From Acidobacteria bacterium RIFCSPLOWO2_12_FULL_66_21 (GTDB lineage Bacteria > Acidobacteriota > Vicinamibacteria > Vicinamibacterales > 2-12-FULL-66-21), in contig MELC01000079.1 of NCBI GenBank assembly GCA_001767455.1, positions 55,259 through 119,258 on the forward strand: a stretch of 64,000 nucleotides of DNA, given 5' to 3'. Below are positions 60,536 to 64,000 of this stretch, in pieces. The notes under the pieces are model-generated. The model was not told where the DNA came from and made no database searches. It was given only the letters and a program-made list of their open reading frames with translations. The position numbers and the translations under genes were made by a program. Position 1 is the first letter of the stretch. Every line of letters starts with the position of its first letter.

Positions 60536-61471
60536 CTACAGCGAAATCCGGCCGAACAGCCGGCGCGCGCCGCGGCAGTCCGCTTCGATCTGCGCGCGCA
60601 GGGCGTCGACGTCCGGGAACGGACGCTCGTCGCGCAGCCGCTGCACGAACGACACACGCAGCCTCCTGTTATACAGATCGCGATCCAGGTCGAAGATGTG
60701 GGTCTCGATCACCGTGCGCCCGGTGTCGCCGAAGGTCGGCCTCGTCCCGATGTTGGTGATCGACGGGTGCACGACGCCGTCCATCGTCGCGGTCGTCGCG
60801 TACACGCCCGACGGAGGCACGAGCTCGTTGGCCGTGTCGAGGTTGGCGGTCGGGAATCCCAGCTCCCGCCCGCGCCGCGACCCTTCGGTGACGATCCCGT
60901 CGAGGAAGTAATGGTGGCCGAGCAGCGCGCCCGCCTCGTCCACGCGCGCTTCCGTGATCAGGCGGCGGATGCGCGTGCTGCTCACCACGAAATCCTTGTA
61001 GCGGACGGGATCGATCTTCTCCGCGCGGAACCCGTACCGCGCGCCAAGGCTCCGCAGCACCGTGAACGTGCCGGCCCGTTCGTGGCCGAACAGGAAGTTC
61101 GCGCCGACCCAGACTTCGACGACGTGCAGCCAGTCGACGAGGACGGTGCGGACGAACGTCTCCGGATCCATGCGGGAGAGCTCGTGCGTGAAGCGCACGA
61201 TCGCCAGGCCCTGCATGCCGGACTTGGCGAGCGCTTCCGTCTTCTGCGCGAGCGACATCAGGAGCGGCGGCGCCTTGTCGGGTCGCAGCACGCGCGGCGG
61301 ATGCGGGTCGAAGGTCATGGCCGCGGGCGTCCCGCCCCGCTCGCCCGCGCGCCGGCGCACACGATCGACGATCTTCATGTGCCCGCGGTGCAGGCCATCG
61401 AAGTTGCCGAGCGCCAGCACCGGCTGGTGCCAGCGGGGGGGCGGGTCATCGGGAAAATGCGCGACGTGCAT
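60536..61471 (-). CDS. ribF: Bifunctional riboflavin kinase / FAD synthetase
   Basis: 311 residues. N-terminal adenylyltransferase: GNFDGLHRGHMKIVD, FDPHP; VSSTRIRRLI; C-terminal flavokinase: GRELGFPTANLD, PPSGVYA, NIGTRPTFG, ETHIFDLDRDLYNRRLRV. Makes FMN and FAD. Nine bases before the next gene of the same run. Confidence 0.93.
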   Translation of the reverse strand: MHVAHFPDDPPPRWHQPVLALGNFDGLHRGHMKIVDRVRRRAGERGGTPAAMTFDPHPPRVLRPDKAPPLLMSLAQKTEALAKSGMQGLAIVRFTHELSRMDPETFVRTVLVDWLHVVEVWVGANFLFGHERAGTFTVLRSLGARYGFRAEKIDPVRYKDFVVSSTRIRRLITEARVDEAGALLGHHYFLDGIVTEGSRRGRELGFPTANLDTANELVPPSGVYATTATMDGVVHPSITNIGTRPTFGDTGRTVIETHIFDLDRDLYNRRLRVSFVQRLRDERPFPDVDALRAQIEADCRGARRLFGRISL

Positions 61472-61475
61472 GTTT

Positions 61476-61508
61476 GCTCGCAGCTCGCAGCTCGCAGTTC
61501 GCAGTTCG
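61476..61508. repeat. GCTCGCA heptamer array
   Basis: GCTCGCA/GTTCGCA units upstream of ribF, followed by TTCTACG duplications (61533-61547). Fills part of the 90-bp gap. Confidence 0.55.
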
Positions 61509-61561
61509 TGGCTGCGTTCAGCGTGGCGGCATTCTACGTTCTACGTTCCACTTTCTCCGTT

Positions 61562-62326
61562 TCAGAGATCAAGCACGAGCCCATCATAGGCCAGCGCCAT
61601 GCCGGCGGGCAGCCGCGCGTTCGTGGCGGCGTGGCCGAGATCGTGGCACATGTGCGTGAACAGCGCGCGACGCGGCGCGAGGCGGGCGGTCGCCTCGATC
61701 GCTTCGCTCAGCGAAAAATGTGTCGGGTGCGGCCGTTCCCGCAGCGCGTCAATCACCAGGACGTCGAGGCCCGCCAGCAGCGGCCAGGACGCATCCGGGA
61801 TCCGGCTGCAATCCGTCAAGTACGCGAAGCGCCCGAGACGGAGCCCGAGGATCGGCCGCGCGCCGTGGAAGATCGGGATCGGCACGATCTCGTCGCGGCC
61901 GAGACAGAAGGGGCCGGCGATCGTGAACAGCTCCAGTTGCGGGACGCCCCCGCCTTTCGGCGTCGCGGGGTCGAATATGTAGTGGAACATCTGCCGGACG
62001 TCGCGGAGCGTGGCCTCGTCGCCGTAGCAGGCCATCGGCCGTCTCTGTATCGCATTGAAGCGCCGGATCTCGTCGAGGCCGAGGATGTGATCCGCGTGGC
62101 CGTGCGTGAAGATCACGGCGTCGATCCGGCGGACGTTGAATTTCAGCGCCTGCGCGCGCAGATCGGGACCCGTGTCCACGAGCAGCACTCCGCCGTCGTC
62201 CTTCTCGACGAGGATGGATGGACGAAGACGGTTGTCGCGCGGATCGCCGGAGCGACACGTGCCGCAGTCGCACCCGATCATCGGCACGCCGTGCGAGGTA
62301 CCGGTTCCGAGAAACGTGATTCTCAA
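61562..62326 (-). CDS. MBL-fold metallo-hydrolase (PhnP/RNase-Z-like)
   Basis: 254 residues; start is a TTG at 62326 just after the stop of the DUF1844 gene. MRITFLGTGTSHGVPMIGC, CDCGTCRS (a Cys cluster seen in PhnP-like enzymes), THGHADHILGLDEIRRF (zinc site), DCSRIPD. Likely hydrolyses a cyclic phosphodiester or similar. Co-transcribed with the DUF1844 gene. Confidence 0.85.
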   Translation of the reverse strand: MRITFLGTGTSHGVPMIGCDCGTCRSGDPRDNRLRPSILVEKDDGGVLLVDTGPDLRAQALKFNVRRIDAVIFTHGHADHILGLDEIRRFNAIQRRPMACYGDEATLRDVRQMFHYIFDPATPKGGGVPQLELFTIAGPFCLGRDEIVPIPIFHGARPILGLRLGRFAYLTDCSRIPDASWPLLAGLDVLVIDALRERPHPTHFSLSEAIEATARLAPRRALFTHMCHDLGHAATNARLPAGMALAYDGLVLDL

Positions 62327-62327
62327 A

Positions 62328-62621
62328 TCAAGGATGGATGATGCGCGACCCGCCCTGCTGCGCCTGGACGTAGCGCAGCCGCAGCTCGTACAGGAGATCG
62401 TCGACCAGGCGCTCTTCCGGCTCGATCAGATTGCCCTTGGTCTTCTCCTGCAACAGCGCGATGAGCTCGATCATCTGCGCGGCGGCGGGCAGGTTCGGTT
62501 CGATCTTCTCGCCGGTGTTCGGGTCGGCGATGTCGCCGAAGTGCACGGCTGCCGTCGTCGCCAGCGACAGAATGAAGCCGGTGAAAGTCATGCCCGTTTC
62601 GGGCGTGTCCGGATTGTCCAC
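62328..62621 (-). CDS. DUF1844 family protein
   Basis: 97 residues (GTG start at 62621; an ATG 10 codons in is possible). FTGFILSLATTAAVHFGDIAD and PNLPAAAQMIELIALLQEKT, LIEPEERLVDDLLYELRLRY match this small conserved family, frequent in Acidobacteriota and delta-proteobacteria. Function unknown. Confidence 0.85.
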   Translation of the reverse strand: MDNPDTPETGMTFTGFILSLATTAAVHFGDIADPNTGEKIEPNLPAAAQMIELIALLQEKTKGNLIEPEERLVDDLLYELRLRYVQAQQGGSRIIHP

Positions 62622-62645
62622 GGCCGAATGCTAGCATAGTCGCGC

Positions 62646-63551
62646 ATGGCGAAACGGCCCCGACCCCGACGATCCACACGGACCGGCTCGACGCGAGCGC
62701 GCGCGACGCCCACGCCGGCGCGGCGTCCTCGCGCCACGGCGAGGCGCACGCACCCGGGCGGCGAAGCCGGGCGAGAGTTCCAGGCGCTCGTCGACATCAT
62801 GGTGCGCCTGCGGGGACCGGGCGGCTGCCCCTGGGACCACGAGCAGACGCTCGAATCGCTGCGCGGCTTCGTGCTCGAGGAGACCTACGAGGTGCTCGAC
62901 GCGATCGACCGCGGCGATCACACGGCGCTCGCGGGGGAGATTGGCGATCTGCTGTTCGAAGGGGTGTTCCTCGCGCAGATCGAAGCCGACGAGCGGCGCT
63001 TCACCGTCGCCGACTCCCTGCGCTCGATCACGACGAAGCTCATCCGCCGCCATCCGCACGTGTTCGGCGATCGCGCCTCCGGCGTGAACACGCCGGGCCA
63101 GGTGGTCGAGCAGTGGGAGCGCATCAAGGCGCGGGAGCAGAAGGAGGCCGGCGCCAGGCGCGCGCTGCTCGGCGGGGTGCCGAAGGCGCTGCCGTCGCTG
63201 CTGCGCGCGTACGAGATCGGGACACGCGTCGCGGCGGTCGGCTTCGACTGGGCGCGCACGTCCGACGTGGTGGACAAGATCGAGGAGGAGGTCGCCGAAC
63301 TGCGCGGCGCGGTGGCGGACGAAGGACGCGAGCGCGCCGAGGAAGAAATGGGAGACCTGCTCTTCTCCATCGCGCAGCTCGCGCGACAGCTCAGGATCGA
63401 GCCGGAGAGCGCACTGCGGAAGGCGAACGAGAAGTTCAGCGCGCGCTTCGAGAAACTGGAGCGCGCGTTCGAGGCGAGCGGACGATCGCTCCACGAGGCG
63501 ACGCTCGAAGACATGGAAGCGGAGTGGAAGAAGATCAAGAAAGAGCAATGA
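62646..63551 (+). CDS. mazG: Nucleoside-triphosphate pyrophosphohydrolase MazG
   Basis: 301 residues: a 40-residue basic Arg/Pro extension, then two MazG domains: GGCPWDHEQTLESLRGFVLE, ETYEVLDAID, EIGDLLFEGVFLAQ, and VEEEVAELRGAV-like with EEEMGDLLFSIAQLARQL. Hydrolyses abnormal or damaged NTPs. Divergent from the DUF1844 gene with 24 bp between starts. The long basic N-terminus is unusual; a later start cannot be excluded. Confidence 0.9.
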   Translation: MAKRPRPRRSTRTGSTRARATPTPARRPRATARRTHPGGEAGREFQALVDIMVRLRGPGGCPWDHEQTLESLRGFVLEETYEVLDAIDRGDHTALAGEIGDLLFEGVFLAQIEADERRFTVADSLRSITTKLIRRHPHVFGDRASGVNTPGQVVEQWERIKAREQKEAGARRALLGGVPKALPSLLRAYEIGTRVAAVGFDWARTSDVVDKIEEEVAELRGAVADEGRERAEEEMGDLLFSIAQLARQLRIEPESALRKANEKFSARFEKLERAFEASGRSLHEATLEDMEAEWKKIKKEQ

Positions 63552-63562
63552 GCGCGGTGTCC

Positions 63563-63915
63563 CGCTGTACCACTGTCCCGCCGTCCCGCTGCCCCGCTGA
63601 ACGCGCCGACGGCTTTCACAACAGGGAAGACCACGAAGCACACGAAGGGCACGAAGACTGAATACAACAATTTGGGAAACCGCTGTCGCGCTGTCCCGCC
63701 GTCCCGCTGTTCCACTGTTCGCTGCCACGCTGTCACGCTGTCACGCTGTACCACCGTCCCGCTGAACGCGCCGACGGCTTTCACAAACACAAAGACCACG
63801 AAGCACACGAAGGGTACGAAGACCGCATACAACAATTTGGGAAACCGCTGCCGCGCTGTCCCGCCGTCCCGCTGTTCCACTGTTCCGCTGTCACGCTGTC
63901 ACGCTGTACCACGTA
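63563..63915. repeat. Palindromic element half, tandemly duplicated (copy E)
   Basis: The 449-bp stretch after mazG has no gene. Two units about 164 bp apart (63597 and 63761) each start GCTGAACGCGCCGACGGCTT, continue with CACGAAG 9-mers and ATACAACAATTTGGGAAACC. They are linked by arrays of CGCTGTCC/CGCTGTCA octamers. The left terminus of the family without its right half. Confidence 0.8.
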
Positions 63916-64000
63916 TCCGTTCGACAAACCCCGTTCTTGACGGAGTCGCCGTCGTCTGAGTGATGAGGCAAGTGGCGCGAGGCGACCGGGGGCGTTACGC

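Noticed and set aside
58910..62341. 1143-codon plus-strand open frame opposite cysS, ribF and MBL genes
   Set aside because: Runs across four real genes and their junctions in antisense; no motif.

Overview
This is a high-GC chromosomal window with no rRNA. Its gene content points to Acidobacteriota, most likely the Vicinamibacteria side. The evidence is family mix: MacB/FtsX-type 'orphan' permeases of the acidobacterial ADOP kind, a tricorn-like protease, a sortilin/BNR-repeat exported protein, a TonB receptor with a carboxypeptidase-regulatory N-terminus, several exported amidohydrolases and peptidases, and a DUF1844 protein. The assignment is by inference only; there is no marker rRNA here.

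Layout. 1-4.2 kb: end of an UMF1/Atg22-type transporter, a hairpin repeat array, small exported proteins. 4.2-12.5 kb: two exported amidohydrolases, a 1037-residue BNR-repeat protein, an M14 carboxypeptidase, then a Phd/PIN toxin-antitoxin pair with a palindrome over its start. 12.6-17.8 kb: exported protein of unknown function, a TPR-thioredoxin protein and an ADOP permease. 17.8-28.2 kb: a minus-strand run TonB receptor > tricorn-like protease > CocE/S15 hydrolase > class III aminotransferase, read away from a divergent RpiR regulator, with a palindrome in the gap; it looks like a peptide or amino-acid scavenging locus. 28.4-32.2 kb: cyclopropane-synthase-like methyltransferase plus geranylgeranyl-reductase-like flavoprotein, and a group II decarboxylase. 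32.6-38.6 kb: a four-gene minus-strand operon (Tat-exported GH10-like protein, two beta-sandwich proteins, CBM9 protein) in which all three junctions are 4-nt ATGA overlaps. 38.8-47.8 kb: RluA-type pseudouridine synthase, lipid kinase, metallophosphoesterase, amidohydrolase_2, PPK2, S9 peptidase. 47.8-50 kb: small genes, tRNA-Gly and tRNA-Cys, and a BrnT/BrnA locus with a beheaded toxin. 50.4-52.9 kb: a sulfur operon (tandem rhodanese, two YeeE/YedE half-transporters, a rhodanese-like protein without the catalytic Cys). 53-57.4 kb: a gene chimera, YraN, a six-hairpin glycosidase, another chimera. 57.4-63.6 kb: aminotransferase, cysS, ribF, MBL hydrolase, DUF1844, mazG (housekeeping).

The most unusual content is non-coding. 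Intergenic spaces carry a family of large nested palindromes (copies near 4.0, 32.4, 42.0 kb, partial copies near 44.4 and 63.7 kb). They have outer arrays of CACGAAG/CTTCGTG units, a middle stem, a core hairpin and a GC side hairpin. The stem sequences differ between copies but stay complementary, including wobble pairs that only work on one strand. Around them are heptamer arrays (1.2, 38.8, 39.9, 61.5 kb), a 131-bp repeat placed exactly 5 nt before two start codons, and a REP-like 18-bp palindrome (4 copies). Four loci (42.2, 50.1, 53.1, 57.2 kb) look like genes with internal deletions that joined their two ends, suggesting active decay.
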